A stretch of 64,000 bases of DNA from Intestinirhabdus alba (GTDB lineage: Bacteria > Pseudomonadota > Gammaproteobacteria > Enterobacterales > Enterobacteriaceae), in NCBI RefSeq assembly GCF_009711095.1, contig NZ_WMJZ01000008.1, forward strand, positions 1 to 64,000. Direction: 5' to 3'. Position numbers and translations under genes: made by a program. This document shows, in pieces, positions 26,276-35,579 of this stretch; position 1 is the stretch's first letter, and each line of letters opens with the position of its first letter. The notes under the pieces are model-generated. The model saw only the letters and a list, made by a program, of their open reading frames with translations. It was not told where the DNA came from and did no database searches.

Positions 26276-27523
26276 TTAGCCGACCTTTTTAATCACGATC
26301 TCAATGCCGCTTTCGGCATAGGGCGTTCTCGTCTGGTCAACGCGAGAGACGTTGGTTAAATAGCTCTGGTTCAACAGCTCAATCTTCTGTATTTCAAAGG
26401 CACCGTCGATCTTCCGGAGCAGCTCAAGAACGTTGATGGATACCGGAGACCAGCTCTCTCTTTTGAAAATAGTGAAGGTGTGCTTATGGTCATAATTGAA
26501 GGTGGATGGCCAGACGCCCTGCTCGTACATATCTTCATCCGGGATCGTCAGGATCATATAGCCATTCTTTTTCAGCACCCGGAACCAGCTGTTCAGCGCC
26601 ACCTCAGGATCCACCATATGCTCAAGGCAGTGCGCGGAATAGACAAAATCAAAGGCGTTATCGGGGACGTTATACAGATACTGCGCGTCGCCCTGGGGCA
26701 GATCGTAAAGCGTAACGGCTTTGATCAGCGGGAAGAGAGACTGATAAATACCGATGCTGTCATTGCCACCGCCAATATCAAGGCCGTATCCGGTTAACCA
26801 GCGGCTGGTGAAGCGGGCGTCCTGCAGGCGGCGATTGATGGACATGGAGGTTGTGCCCGTTACGCCGGCGCTAAGTTTGAATTTGGCCGTCGGATCGCCG
26901 GGCAGAATGTACGGCACCAGAACGTTATCTCCCCAGCGCTTTGGCCAGAGAACCGCGTAGCCGGTATCGTGAGGCAGCAGATAGACATCGTGCGTGGCGT
27001 TAAAACCCTGCAGAAGTTCGATAAATTTCTGCTTGTTGGCAAAATCGTTTTCCGCGATCTCGCCCATCGGCCCGTCATAGACCTCCAGTTCATCAAGATA
27101 GATACGGCAATCGTCAATAATGACGACGCTGTTATCGCATCTCCCCTGCAGCAGGGCCAGCTCTTCAAGAAGCGGTAGCTTTATCTCTTTATCCCATTTG
27201 CTGCTTTTATAGTCTTCATAGTGAAAATCGGCACCTGGATAGTGCGCATCGAGGAAAATCAGGCAGCGTTTCTCCGCCAGGGTAGAGGTAATCTCGGCGG
27301 AATTGAGGAAATCAATGCTGTCGGATAACGCGACGCTGATTTTATCGTTTTGCAACGCCTTCTGATGCAGGGCAGGATATATTTCACACGACAGTGCTTT
27401 GGTAAAACCATAAGCGACAGCGGCCTTACAGGAGACCCCTTTACCGTAACCGGTTTCGATAAAATGCGTCACGCCATAATCACTGACTAATACATTTATC
27501 GGAAAGCGTACCACATTCCCCAT
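26276..27523 (-). CDS. Double-domain SAM-dependent methyltransferase
   Basis: 415 residues. The C-terminal half is a class I methyltransferase: GLDIGGGNDSIGIYQSLFPL (SAM-binding motif I), NAFDFVYSAHCLEHMVDPEV (motif with the typical His-Cys-Leu-Glu-His). The N-terminal ~190 residues look like a second Rossmann unit, with GVTHFIETGYGKGVSCKAAV and CLIFLDAHYPGADFHYEDY, similar to TylF/cephalosporin-hydroxylase-like folds. Which domain is active is unclear. The SD GAAGGAAA precedes ATG 27523. Base composition is visibly more AT-rich than the flagellar genes, suggesting acquisition. Possible targets are sugars on a glycan built by the adjacent GT9 protein. Confidence 0.75.
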   Translation of the reverse strand: MGNVVRFPINVLVSDYGVTHFIETGYGKGVSCKAAVAYGFTKALSCEIYPALHQKALQNDKISVALSDSIDFLNSAEITSTLAEKRCLIFLDAHYPGADFHYEDYKSSKWDKEIKLPLLEELALLQGRCDNSVVIIDDCRIYLDELEVYDGPMGEIAENDFANKQKFIELLQGFNATHDVYLLPHDTGYAVLWPKRWGDNVLVPYILPGDPTAKFKLSAGVTGTTSMSINRRLQDARFTSRWLTGYGLDIGGGNDSIGIYQSLFPLIKAVTLYDLPQGDAQYLYNVPDNAFDFVYSAHCLEHMVDPEVALNSWFRVLKKNGYMILTIPDEDMYEQGVWPSTFNYDHKHTFTIFKRESWSPVSINVLELLRKIDGAFEIQKIELLNQSYLTNVSRVDQTRTPYAESGIEIVIKKVG

Positions 27524-27874
27524 TTATATTTCCTTCGATATTTAATACTGCGTTAAAATTAATGTTATCACAGCTGTAAAGCGGTAGCTATAAGTTTCCA
27601 GACGACGACGGCGCAGAATGATTTTGCGCAAAGTGCTCAATTGTTAATGACTTAAGCTTTTGAAAAACATAGCTTTTATTTTTAAGGACCCAGCGTTGTG
27701 TGAATTAATAATATTTAAATAACAGCCTTTGTTAGCTTTTTGCAATAATAATATTAACGGCGGCGGGCCAGCGTCAATCATTGTTGGTAAGGAGTGTGCG
27801 AGGCGAATAAAAAATAATTTTTTTATCCCCGGCGTTTAAGTTTGGCGGCTAAGATGTCGCTTTTTATTTTTTTA
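27524..27874. other. AT-rich intergenic region before the methyltransferase
   Basis: About 350 bp of AT-rich sequence with no readable gene, followed by the ERIC element. It presumably holds the promoter for the methyltransferase-GT9 pair; I see no clear consensus site. Confidence 0.5.
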
Positions 27875-28206
27875 TATACCCTAAATAATTCGAGTTGCAG
27901 GACAAAACGCAGCGCGTTTTGAACAGCCCCGGGGCTGGCCCCGAAGGGGTGAGGCCATCAGGCCGAATCACGCGGCGACGCAGTGACAAATTCGTCAGGA
28001 ACGAATTTGAACAGCCGCAGGCTGCCTCTGGTGAGAGACAGGGATGTCTCTCATTAATCCCCAGGAGCTTACTGGAGTAAGTGACTGGGGTGAGCGAGGA
28101 CAAATCGGCTTAGCCGATTTGAACGCCGCTGGCGGCGGCCCTTCAGGGTGAGGCCCCAGGGCCGAATAAAGCCAACGCACATGCAACTTGAAGTATGACG
28201 GGTATA
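27875..28206. repeat. ERIC-type element, expanded (332 bp), second copy
   Basis: Same length and module order as the copy in yafP, with a few differences. One pair of changes is compensatory: the hairpin AAATCGGC/GCCGATTT here is AAATCAGC/GCTGATTT in the yafP copy. The ERIC core CCCCAGGAGCTTACTGGAG is canonical here. Confidence 0.93.
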
Positions 28207-28305
28207 ATTGCATTTTAGCGTACTGAATAATTTCAGCCGGCCAGGCCAACAAAACGTCAGAAATGCGCCGACGGGCCGTCGGCGCTTGCAGAATAGCGGT
28301 GCGGG

Positions 28306-29163
28306 TTACTGCACCAGCGCCGCTACCGTCTGTGGGGAAACCGGGTGGCCATACTTTCTGTATAGATAAAAACGGGGTTCAACGTAGATATCCATAATGT
28401 TCTGCGGCACGTCCGCGAACAGCCCGGCGGCCTCCTCTTTAACAAAGAAGGCGTTGGAGCCGGTCTGGGCGTTGCAGCACACCAGCCGGTAGCCGAATTC
28501 CTTGAAAAGCTCGACAAAGGCGGTTAACGAGGCCCCGTAATAATCGCTGCCGTCCCACTGATGCGTGGCGTTATAGGGCATGACAAAGCGGGTCGGAGGA
28601 ATAAATTTCGCGTTGTACTCCACGATAAAGAGCGAGGGCAGCACGGACTCCCGCAGCAGCGCCTCAACGAAGTGGTAGTCATTGCCGTCGAGGTCGAGCG
28701 AGACAACGTCCGGGGTGGCGACCTGAAGGTACTGCAGGCCCTGAAGCGTCAGATGATAGAGGTTTTCGAGGGTGATCCAGTCGCGAAGGTAGCGCAGTCT
28801 CCGGGCCTGACTCACGTCAAACGCTAAGCTTTCGCCGCCGACCCAGAACCCTTTCCAGCCCAGGCTGGCTAAGATAAGGGTGTTATTTTCCAGCCCGTTG
28901 CCCACGCCATACTCTGCGTAAGTGCCCTGCGTCAGGCCCAGGCGACGGAGGATCTCAAGGGTAATGCCATCCTCGTCGTTTTGTGAGAACGCCTTCTGGC
29001 CGTAGCGGGCCAGCGGATTGGCGGACGCTTTGCGTCGGCTAATGGCGGCCTGTTCAAGCAACAGATCGTGAGCTTCGCTTAGGGACTGGGCGTTGGCCCA
29101 GGTAAGATTGCGTACAATTTCGAGGTCGGATTGCAGGGCATGGGTGTTGGCGGTATCGGTCAT
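28306..29163 (-). CDS. FkbM-like methyltransferase-fold protein
   Basis: 285 residues. KAFSQNDEDGITLEILRRLG, then YAEYGVGNGLENNTLILASL and PDVVSLDLDGNDYHFVEALL follow the FkbM/SAM methyltransferase pattern (motif I EYGVGNG, acidic motif DLDGND). Proteins of this kind often sit in polysaccharide or flagellar glycosylation islands and O-methylate sugars; the target here is unknown. It is transcribed toward the ERIC element and the other transferase genes, 130 bp from the element's end. The SD before ATG 29163 is weak (AGAGAAAAAAG). Confidence 0.72.
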   Translation of the reverse strand: MTDTANTHALQSDLEIVRNLTWANAQSLSEAHDLLLEQAAISRRKASANPLARYGQKAFSQNDEDGITLEILRRLGLTQGTYAEYGVGNGLENNTLILASLGWKGFWVGGESLAFDVSQARRLRYLRDWITLENLYHLTLQGLQYLQVATPDVVSLDLDGNDYHFVEALLRESVLPSLFIVEYNAKFIPPTRFVMPYNATHQWDGSDYYGASLTAFVELFKEFGYRLVCCNAQTGSNAFFVKEEAAGLFADVPQNIMDIYVEPRFYLYRKYGHPVSPQTVAALVQ

Positions 29164-29545
29164 CTTTTTTCTCTGAAATAGTCGGTCTTGCGGGCCGGCA
29201 TGGTAGGGACAGGGTTCCTGACGGCTAAAGCGACACCGCGAGAGAATAACTTAAATAAAATTTTATCCGCTGGCGTAAGGTGGCCATGTCGGGGCCGGGA
29301 TAAGCCTCAGGCCGCTCCCGCCGGGCTAATCCCCTCCGGGAAAATCTCTCTCCGGCGCGTCGACTTCAGGCGGCTGTCCCGCTCCTGCGGCCGCATCGGG
29401 TTTTGAACGTCCGTCAGGACAACCTCGTTTACGCTCCGGTCGCCGTGTGCCACTGTTTATAAAATAAGTAAATTCTTATGTTCCATTGCAAAAAAATCAG
29501 AATTTAGACAAAATAAGCCCCTGTATTGGTTAATGATTATTCATC
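29164..29545 (+). promoter_or_regulatory. Intergenic region with candidate promoter for the 29546 gene
   Basis: About 380 bp without genes. TTGCAA (29486-29491), 17 bp, CAAAAT (29509-29514) is a reasonable sigma-70 promoter 32 bp before the next start codon. Confidence 0.4.
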
Positions 29546-30535
29546 ATGATGGGTCGCCTGATTAACTGTCTGATACTACTTGTATCACTGTTCGCTACCA
29601 GCGCCTGGGCGGTTAACTGCCAGCGCGCCTCTATGCCTTTAGAGAATACCATCTGCAATAATGACAATCTCCACTGGCTGGACAGCACCATGACGGTGAT
29701 CTATCACGCCATGCTGACCGACAATCCCACCCCCCAGCTCGCCAAAAAATATCACGAATGGGAACAATCCCTGCGGCGCTGTACCTCCGACAGCTGTATC
29801 GAGCTGGCCTATTACCAGGGCATCAGCGCCATTTCCGACGTCGCGCCCGACTTTGACTGGGAGGGGCTGTGGTGGAACACCAGCGTGGCCAACCTCAGCG
29901 GCGGAACCATCCAGTTTAGCCGCAGCGCGGAGTGGTCGGTGACCACGGATATGCGTATCTGGTCGGGGCTGAACAGAGATGAATTTACCGCCGAGGCGCG
30001 CAAGCTGTACGGCATGGCGCTGGTCGAACGCATTGTCGATACCAGCAACTGCAAGCTGTTATTCATCCCGCGTAAAGACGGGGCGATTCAGGTTTACAGC
30101 AACGCCGACTGGGGGTGTCGCCTCTCCATGCCCACCGGGGCGTTTATCGACGGGCGCTACGTCCGTTCTGAACACGATCCCCGCCCGAAGCCGACGCTGC
30201 ACTCGCTGGGGATCTTCGCCGATCCCGGCATGGACGCGCGTTTTCGCGCGCTGGTAGGGGGGGACTACCAGAAGTTTGTCGATACCGCTAATGTTTACAT
30301 CTATCGGGACGACCTCGACAATATCGGCGCGACGGTGGTCTCGATGTGGGTGCGCGGCGCTGCCAACCGCCACACGGCGATTATTATGTATACCCCCAGC
30401 GATATCTGGGCGGCGAGGGTAGAGACCGACGTCGCCGGAAAGCCGCATTTGTACTACTTCAGCACGCGCGGCAACGACGTCAGGAAAATGCCGCGAACGC
30501 TTGCCAGCTGGAAGCTCTCTTATCTGGATAAATAA
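29546..30535 (+). CDS. Secreted protein with N-terminal LprI/DUF1311-like domain
   Basis: 329 residues. It begins with a Sec signal peptide (LINCLILLVSLFATSAWA), so it is exported. Residues ~24-100 carry the Cys pattern NCQRASMPLENTICNNDNLHWLD plus RRCTSDSCIELAYYQ, resembling the LprI-type lysozyme-inhibitor/DUF1311 domain. The remaining ~230 residues (RSAEWSVTTDMRIWSGLNRD, ADPGMDARFRALVGGDYQKF) are unrecognised. It is convergent with lfhA, 20 bp away, and may or may not be related to the flagellar cluster. Confidence 0.65.
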   Translation: MMGRLINCLILLVSLFATSAWAVNCQRASMPLENTICNNDNLHWLDSTMTVIYHAMLTDNPTPQLAKKYHEWEQSLRRCTSDSCIELAYYQGISAISDVAPDFDWEGLWWNTSVANLSGGTIQFSRSAEWSVTTDMRIWSGLNRDEFTAEARKLYGMALVERIVDTSNCKLLFIPRKDGAIQVYSNADWGCRLSMPTGAFIDGRYVRSEHDPRPKPTLHSLGIFADPGMDARFRALVGGDYQKFVDTANVYIYRDDLDNIGATVVSMWVRGAANRHTAIIMYTPSDIWAARVETDVAGKPHLYYFSTRGNDVRKMPRTLASWKLSYLDK

Positions 30536-30555
30536 CCCGCCGCGCCTTTCCCTCA

Positions 30556-32652
30556 TCAGGCCAGCGTCCCGACAATGTTCAGGTCCGCGTCGTCCGGCAC
30601 TTCGTTATAAGAGAGAATATGCAGCCCGCTGGCGAACAGTCGGCCATAGCGGGCAATCACCGGACGCAGCTGCGGGGTGACCAGCAGCAGCGGCGGCAGC
30701 CCCTTCGCCTTCATCTGCTCGTAGATCACCGGCATGGTGGTCTGCAGCTGGGTCAAAATATTCGGGTCGACGGGGAAGCTGTCCAGCGCCACCTTTCCGG
30801 CCTGCTGCGCCTGGTTGAGCGCCCCCAGCAGCATATTCTCCAGCTGGCTGTCGATGGTGTAAGCCGCCAGCTGTTTACGATCGCCGTTGATGGCGTGGAC
30901 GATGGCGCGGCGCAGGGCATAGCGCACGTCGGAGGCCAGCAGGATGGGATCTTTCGTCACCGCGACGCTCTCCAGCAGGGTCGAGGCGATGGTCACGATA
31001 TCCTTCAGCGAAACCTGCTCCAGCAGCAGCTGGCGGTACACGCGCAGCAGCAGGGTATAGCTAAAGGCGGCGTTGAGATCCTCCGCCAGCTTTGGAGCCT
31101 GCTGCGCCAGCCGGGCGTGCAGATGGGTGATATCGTCGTAATTGAACAGCTCCGGCAGGCAGGCGCGGGCGACCTTATTGACGTGGGTCGCCACCACGCT
31201 GGCGCAGTCCACCACCTGATAGCCGAGATTCAGCGCCTTCGCCTTCTGCTCCGGATCGATCCAGACGATGGCCATGCCGTAGGCGGGGTCCGTATCCAGA
31301 ATGCCGTTGATTTCGCCGTACAGCTCGGTGCCGGGGATCGCCATCAGCTTATCGGCCTGCACCTCGCCGAGCGCGGTACGGATCCCGTTGATATGAATCG
31401 CGTATTGCGCCGGCTTCAGGCGGAAGTTCTCCCGGATGCGGATCTCCGGTAGCAGCACCCCGCACAGCTCGGAGATCACCTGCCGGACGCCGCGAATACG
31501 CTGCGACAGCGGGCTGCCCTTCGCCTCATCCACCAGGGTGACCAGCTTATAGCCGAGGTTCAGGCCGATAGGCTCCACCAGCGGAATGCTGTCCCAGGAG
31601 ATGGCGGGCGTCGCTTCCGGGGTCAGGGCCTCGCTGAGGGCCTCCATATCCGTCTCGTCCTTGGCCGGCTGCACCGCCTTGCTCTGACGCCAGGCCGCGA
31701 ACAGCAGCAGGGCGGTGAAGCTGAGAAAGGCGATGTGCGGCATTCCCGGCACGACGGCGAGAATAAACATCACGAAGGCGGCGGTATAGAGCACCTTCGG
31801 CCGGGAGAGCAGCTGGGTCTTAATCTCATCGCTGACGTCGTTGCCTTCGCTGACGCGGGTGACGATGATCGCCGCGGCGGTGGCCAGCAGCAGCGAAGGG
31901 ATCTGGGCGACCAGGCCGTCGCCGATGGTCAGCAGCACGTACTGGCGGAAGGCGTGGCCGGCGTCGAGATCGTACTTAAAGATACCGATACAGATACCGC
32001 CGATCACGTTGATGATCAGCACCATGATCCCGGCGATGGCGTCGCCGCGGACAAACTTCGAGGCCCCGTCCATCGCGCCGTAGAAGTCCGCCTCCTTTGA
32101 CACCTCCTGACGACGCCTGCGCGCCTGCTGCTGGTTAATCAGCCCGGCGTTCAGGTCCGCGTCGATGGCCATCTGCTTACCCGGCAGGGCGTCCAGGGTA
32201 AAGCGCGCGGAGACCTCCGAAATACGCTCCGCCCCCTTGGTGACCACCACGAAGTTAATGATCATCAGGATCACAAACACCACGAAGCCGACGACGAAGT
32301 CGCCGCCAATCACCACCTGGCCAAAGGCTTCAATAACCTTACCCGCCGCGCCTTCGCCCTCATGGCCGTTCAGCAGCACCACGCGGGTGGAGGCGACGTT
32401 CAGCGTCAGACGCATCAGCGTGGTGATCAACAGCAGGGTCGGGAAAATGGCAAAGTCCAGCGGACGCTGCATATTGACCGAGACCAGCAGTACGATGACC
32501 GCCAGCACGATGTTAAAGGTAAACAGAATATCCAGCATCAGCGGCGACAGCGGCAGAATAACCATTGCCAGCACGCAGAGAAGCAGAATAGGCACGCCGA
32601 TCTGCCCCTGTCGGAGCACGGCCAGCGCGTTGCGTAATTTACTGTTCGCCAT
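30556..32652 (-). CDS. lfhA: Lateral flagellar export gate protein FlhA
   Basis: 698 residues. The N-terminal half has about eight membrane spans (e.g. IGVPILLLCVLAMVILPLSP, IMVLIINVIGGICIGIFKYD), with the conserved cytosolic FHIPEP-type loop region PGKQMAIDADLNAGLINQQQ. The C-terminal cytosolic domain (from ~350) forms the nonameric ring that receives substrate-chaperone complexes. It is the last gene of the minus-strand operon lfiM-N-P-Q-R-lfhB-lfhA and overlaps lfhB by 14 bp. Its full length suggests an intact export gate. E. coli K-12 keeps only the remnant fhiA of this gene. Confidence 0.95.
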   Translation of the reverse strand: MANSKLRNALAVLRQGQIGVPILLLCVLAMVILPLSPLMLDILFTFNIVLAVIVLLVSVNMQRPLDFAIFPTLLLITTLMRLTLNVASTRVVLLNGHEGEGAAGKVIEAFGQVVIGGDFVVGFVVFVILMIINFVVVTKGAERISEVSARFTLDALPGKQMAIDADLNAGLINQQQARRRRQEVSKEADFYGAMDGASKFVRGDAIAGIMVLIINVIGGICIGIFKYDLDAGHAFRQYVLLTIGDGLVAQIPSLLLATAAAIIVTRVSEGNDVSDEIKTQLLSRPKVLYTAAFVMFILAVVPGMPHIAFLSFTALLLFAAWRQSKAVQPAKDETDMEALSEALTPEATPAISWDSIPLVEPIGLNLGYKLVTLVDEAKGSPLSQRIRGVRQVISELCGVLLPEIRIRENFRLKPAQYAIHINGIRTALGEVQADKLMAIPGTELYGEINGILDTDPAYGMAIVWIDPEQKAKALNLGYQVVDCASVVATHVNKVARACLPELFNYDDITHLHARLAQQAPKLAEDLNAAFSYTLLLRVYRQLLLEQVSLKDIVTIASTLLESVAVTKDPILLASDVRYALRRAIVHAINGDRKQLAAYTIDSQLENMLLGALNQAQQAGKVALDSFPVDPNILTQLQTTMPVIYEQMKAKGLPPLLLVTPQLRPVIARYGRLFASGLHILSYNEVPDDADLNIVGTLA

Positions 32653-33772
32653 TGGCCTTCAGTACCTCTTGAGGAATGTTGATCTGCCTGTTCAGGCGGG
32701 GTTGGTGTTGGACATTGCCTTCGCGCCAGGATTTGAGCTGCACGACGTAGGTCAGCACGTGGGCGATAGCGCGAAAAAGCTTTGCCGGGATCTGCTGATT
32801 GACGCGGGTGGTGTAGTAGACCGCCCGCGCCAGGGGCGGAAACTCCACCACTTCAACGCTGTGTCTGGCACCCACTTCGCGGATCCAGAGCGCCACGTCG
32901 TCGACCCCTTTGGCCACGATATAAGGCGCTTCGGCGCGCTGGGGATCGTATTTCAGCGCCACGGCGTAGTGGGTCGGGTTAGTGATGATCACGTCCGCCG
33001 TCGGCACGGTGCGGGCGATCTGCCCCATAGCCATCTGCCGCTGCAGCTGGCGGATGCGCCCCTTAATCTGCGGGTTGCCATCGTTGTTCTTATGCTCCTC
33101 TTTGACCTCCTGTTTGGTCATGCGCATCTTTTTGGTAAACAGGAACTTGCTCAGGGGCACGTCCAGCAGGGCGAAAATCACGATCACGCTGATAAAGTAG
33201 ATGAAGACGTGGCGAAAAATGGCGAACCCCTGGACGATGGCCTGGCGCAGATGCATCTGCTGCAGGTGCAGCAGGTCGTGCATCGCATCCTGTACCAGCA
33301 TATACAGCGCGGCGAGAATAATGCCGCACTTGAGCAGCATCTTGCCCACCTCCGTATAGTGGCTGGCGGAGAACATCCGCTTGACGCCGCTGATGGGGCT
33401 GAGTTTTTTAAAATCCGGCTTCAGCTTAACCGGCGCGAAAATCCAGCCGCCCGGCACCAGGCTGGCGACAACGCAGCACAGCGGTACCGGCACCAGGGTG
33501 GCGATAAAGCGCAGCAGCACCCAGAGATTCAGCAGCATAAACTGGCTCAGGGCGGTGGGATCGTCGGGGCGGCCGGCAAACTCGCCGACCGCGGCAAACG
33601 ACTCGCGGATCAGCTGCTGATAATAGGGCAGGAAGGTGCCGAGGGTGAAAAAGGAGGCCACCAGCCCCGCCGCCATGGTCAGATCCTTCGAGCGCGGGAT
33701 GTCGCCTTTTTCCTGCGCCTTGCGCAGTTTGCCGGGGGTGGGTTTTTCGCTTTTATCGCCGCTGGAGGACAT
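32639..33772 (-). CDS. lfhB: Lateral flagellar export switch protein FlhB
   Basis: 377 residues. The N-terminus (SGDKSEKPTPGKLRKAQEKG) is typical of FlhB/YscU, followed by four membrane spans. The autocleavage motif NPTH is at 265-268 (ITNPTHYAVAL), so the substrate-specificity switch from hook to filament export should work. It overlaps lfiR by one base and lfhA by 14 bp, showing tight translational coupling. Confidence 0.95.
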   Translation of the reverse strand: MSSSGDKSEKPTPGKLRKAQEKGDIPRSKDLTMAAGLVASFFTLGTFLPYYQQLIRESFAAVGEFAGRPDDPTALSQFMLLNLWVLLRFIATLVPVPLCCVVASLVPGGWIFAPVKLKPDFKKLSPISGVKRMFSASHYTEVGKMLLKCGIILAALYMLVQDAMHDLLHLQQMHLRQAIVQGFAIFRHVFIYFISVIVIFALLDVPLSKFLFTKKMRMTKQEVKEEHKNNDGNPQIKGRIRQLQRQMAMGQIARTVPTADVIITNPTHYAVALKYDPQRAEAPYIVAKGVDDVALWIREVGARHSVEVVEFPPLARAVYYTTRVNQQIPAKLFRAIAHVLTYVVQLKSWREGNVQHQPRLNRQINIPQEVLKANGEQ

Positions 33773-34545
33773 CAGCGCACCCTTATGGCGTCAAGTTTCG
33801 CCAGCACGTCATTGGTCAGGTTGAGATAGTGATCCGGAATATTGGTCATCATCATCGAGATACAGAGCAGGCCAAACAGCATACTGATGGGAAAGCCCAG
33901 CGAAAACAGGTTCAGCGTTGGCGATACGCGGTTCAGCAGCCCGAAGCCGCCCTGCACGATCAGCATCACAAAGGTGGTGGGCAGGGCGATAAGCGTGGCG
34001 GAAGCCATGATCCAGCCCAGCCCCTGCACGATCAGCAGCAGCGTCGGATGGTTGATCGCCTGGCCGATGGGCCAGTAGCTGAAGCCCTTATAGAGAATGG
34101 TGACCAGCAGCAGGTGGCCGTCCATAATGAAGAACAGCAGGGCGCAGAACACATAGATAATCTGCGCGATCACCGTCGTGGAGCTGCCGTTAACCGGATC
34201 GTTCATCATCGCCATCCCCAGCCCCATGTTCATCGACAGGATGTGCCCGGCGGTTTGCAGGGTCACGAACACCAGCTGCAGCGCCATGCCGAAGAGAAAT
34301 CCCCACAGCAGCTGCTCGCCGATCAGCAGAATGGTGCGCATGGAAAGTAGCCCTTCCGGCGTCACGTCGTTGGGCAGCATCGGGGTAATGATCACCGCCA
34401 GGGCCAGCGCGACGGCCACCTTGATGCGCCGGGAAAAGGCCCGGTTGTCGAGCACCGGCGCAAAGTGCAAAAAGGCGAGGATGCGAAAGAAGGGCAGCAT
34501 CAGGGCCAGCAGCGGCGTGAACAGCGTCTGAACGTCGATTCCCAT
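33772..34545 (-). CDS. lfiR: Lateral flagellar export protein FliR
   Basis: 257 residues, about six membrane spans (LLALMLPFFRILAFLHFAPV, LWGFLFGMALQLVFVTLQTA, GFGLLNRVSPTLNLFSLGFP). Core of the export pore together with FliP and FliQ in the inner membrane. Its stop overlaps the lfhB start. Confidence 0.94.
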   Translation of the reverse strand: MGIDVQTLFTPLLALMLPFFRILAFLHFAPVLDNRAFSRRIKVAVALALAVIITPMLPNDVTPEGLLSMRTILLIGEQLLWGFLFGMALQLVFVTLQTAGHILSMNMGLGMAMMNDPVNGSSTTVIAQIIYVFCALLFFIMDGHLLLVTILYKGFSYWPIGQAINHPTLLLIVQGLGWIMASATLIALPTTFVMLIVQGGFGLLNRVSPTLNLFSLGFPISMLFGLLCISMMMTNIPDHYLNLTNDVLAKLDAIRVR

Positions 34546-34551
34546 CGTGGT

Positions 34552-34824
34552 TTACCCTACCAGCGCCGCCGCCTGGTGAAAGATCTGGATGGTAAAATCC
34601 ACCAGCTGCGTCAACATCCACTTGCCGGCGAAGATCAGCACGCCGAGGGTGACCACCAGGCGCGGCAGAAAGCTCAGCGTCTGTTCGTTAATCTGGGTGG
34701 TGGCCTGAAAAATACTGACGCACAGCCCGACGATCAGGCTGGGAACGATGGCAACGGCGGAGATCAGCAGCACCAGATGGATGCCGGTCGCCATAATGTC
34801 GCCCGCGGTGTCCATGTTCATCAT
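34552..34824 (-). CDS. lfiQ: Lateral flagellar export protein FliQ
   Basis: 90 residues with two membrane hairpin helices (GIHLVLLISAVAIVPSLIVG, PRLVVTLGVLIFAGKWML) and the conserved INEQTLSFLPRL between them. ATG 34824 starts 2 bp after the lfiP stop codon, giving the normal FliQ length. Confidence 0.94.
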   Translation of the reverse strand: MMNMDTAGDIMATGIHLVLLISAVAIVPSLIVGLCVSIFQATTQINEQTLSFLPRLVVTLGVLIFAGKWMLTQLVDFTIQIFHQAAALVG

Positions 34825-34826
34825 CG

Positions 34827-35579
34827 CTACAGGCCCTGAACGCTGGAGGTGAGCGTACCGACGATCAGCGTCCAGCCGTCGCACAGCACGAACAGCATCA
34901 GCTTAAAGGGCAGCGAGACGATCAGCGGCGACAGCATCATCATCCCCATCGCCATCAGGATACTGGCGACGATCAGGTCAATGACCAGGAAGGGAATGTA
35001 GATCATAAAGCCGATCTGGAAGGCGGTTTTCAGCTCGCTCAACAGATAGGCCGGGGTGATAATGGTCAGATCCTGCTCGCGCGCGTCGCCTTTGATGCCG
35101 GCGATGCTCATCATCTGCGCCATCGCCTTATTGTTGGTCTGGGCCAGCATATATTTTTTCAGCGGCACTTCCGCCTTCGCCAGCGCCTGCTTCAGGGTGA
35201 TCTCATCCCGCTGAAACGGCTCGACGGCGTCGGCGTAGATGGTGGTCCACACCGGGCGCATCACCAGCAGCGTCAGCGCCAGGGCGATCCCGGTGAGGAT
35301 TTTATTGGGCGGGCTTTGCTGCAGGCCCAGGGCCTGGCGCAGAATAGCCAGCACGATAATAAAGCGGGTGAAGCAGGTCATCATCAGCACCATGATCGGC
35401 AGCAGGCCGAGCAGGGTCATCAGGATCAGGATTTCAATCTTAACGTTGTAGTCCTGGCCCGCGCCGTTGGCGGCGGTGCTGAACAGCGTGACGTCGCCGC
35501 CTGCGGCCAGCGCCGGCGACGCAAGGGCCAGCCCCAGCAGCAGCAGGGCGATGCCGCCCCGATTAAACCCGCGCTTCAT
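34827..35579 (-). CDS. lfiP: Lateral flagellar export protein FliP
   Basis: 250 residues. A signal peptide (GGIALLLLGLALASPALAAG) is followed by the FliP pattern LILMTLLGLLPIMVLMMTCF TRF, KYMLAQTNNKAMAQMM and the C-terminal MGMMMLSPLIVSLPFKLMLF. It builds the core of the export channel with FliQ and FliR. Start overlaps the lfiN stop by 4 bp. Confidence 0.95.
   Translation of the reverse strand: MKRGFNRGGIALLLLGLALASPALAAGGDVTLFSTAANGAGQDYNVKIEILILMTLLGLLPIMVLMMTCFTRFIIVLAILRQALGLQQSPPNKILTGIALALTLLVMRPVWTTIYADAVEPFQRDEITLKQALAKAEVPLKKYMLAQTNNKAMAQMMSIAGIKGDAREQDLTIITPAYLLSELKTAFQIGFMIYIPFLVIDLIVASILMAMGMMMLSPLIVSLPFKLMLFVLCDGWTLIVGTLTSSVQGL

Noticed and set aside
27580..27590. ops-like sequence (AGCGGTAGCTA) resembling the RfaH recruitment element
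   Set aside because: It differs from the consensus and is on the plus strand, while the nearby transferase genes are on the minus strand; no plus-strand gene follows for 2 kb.
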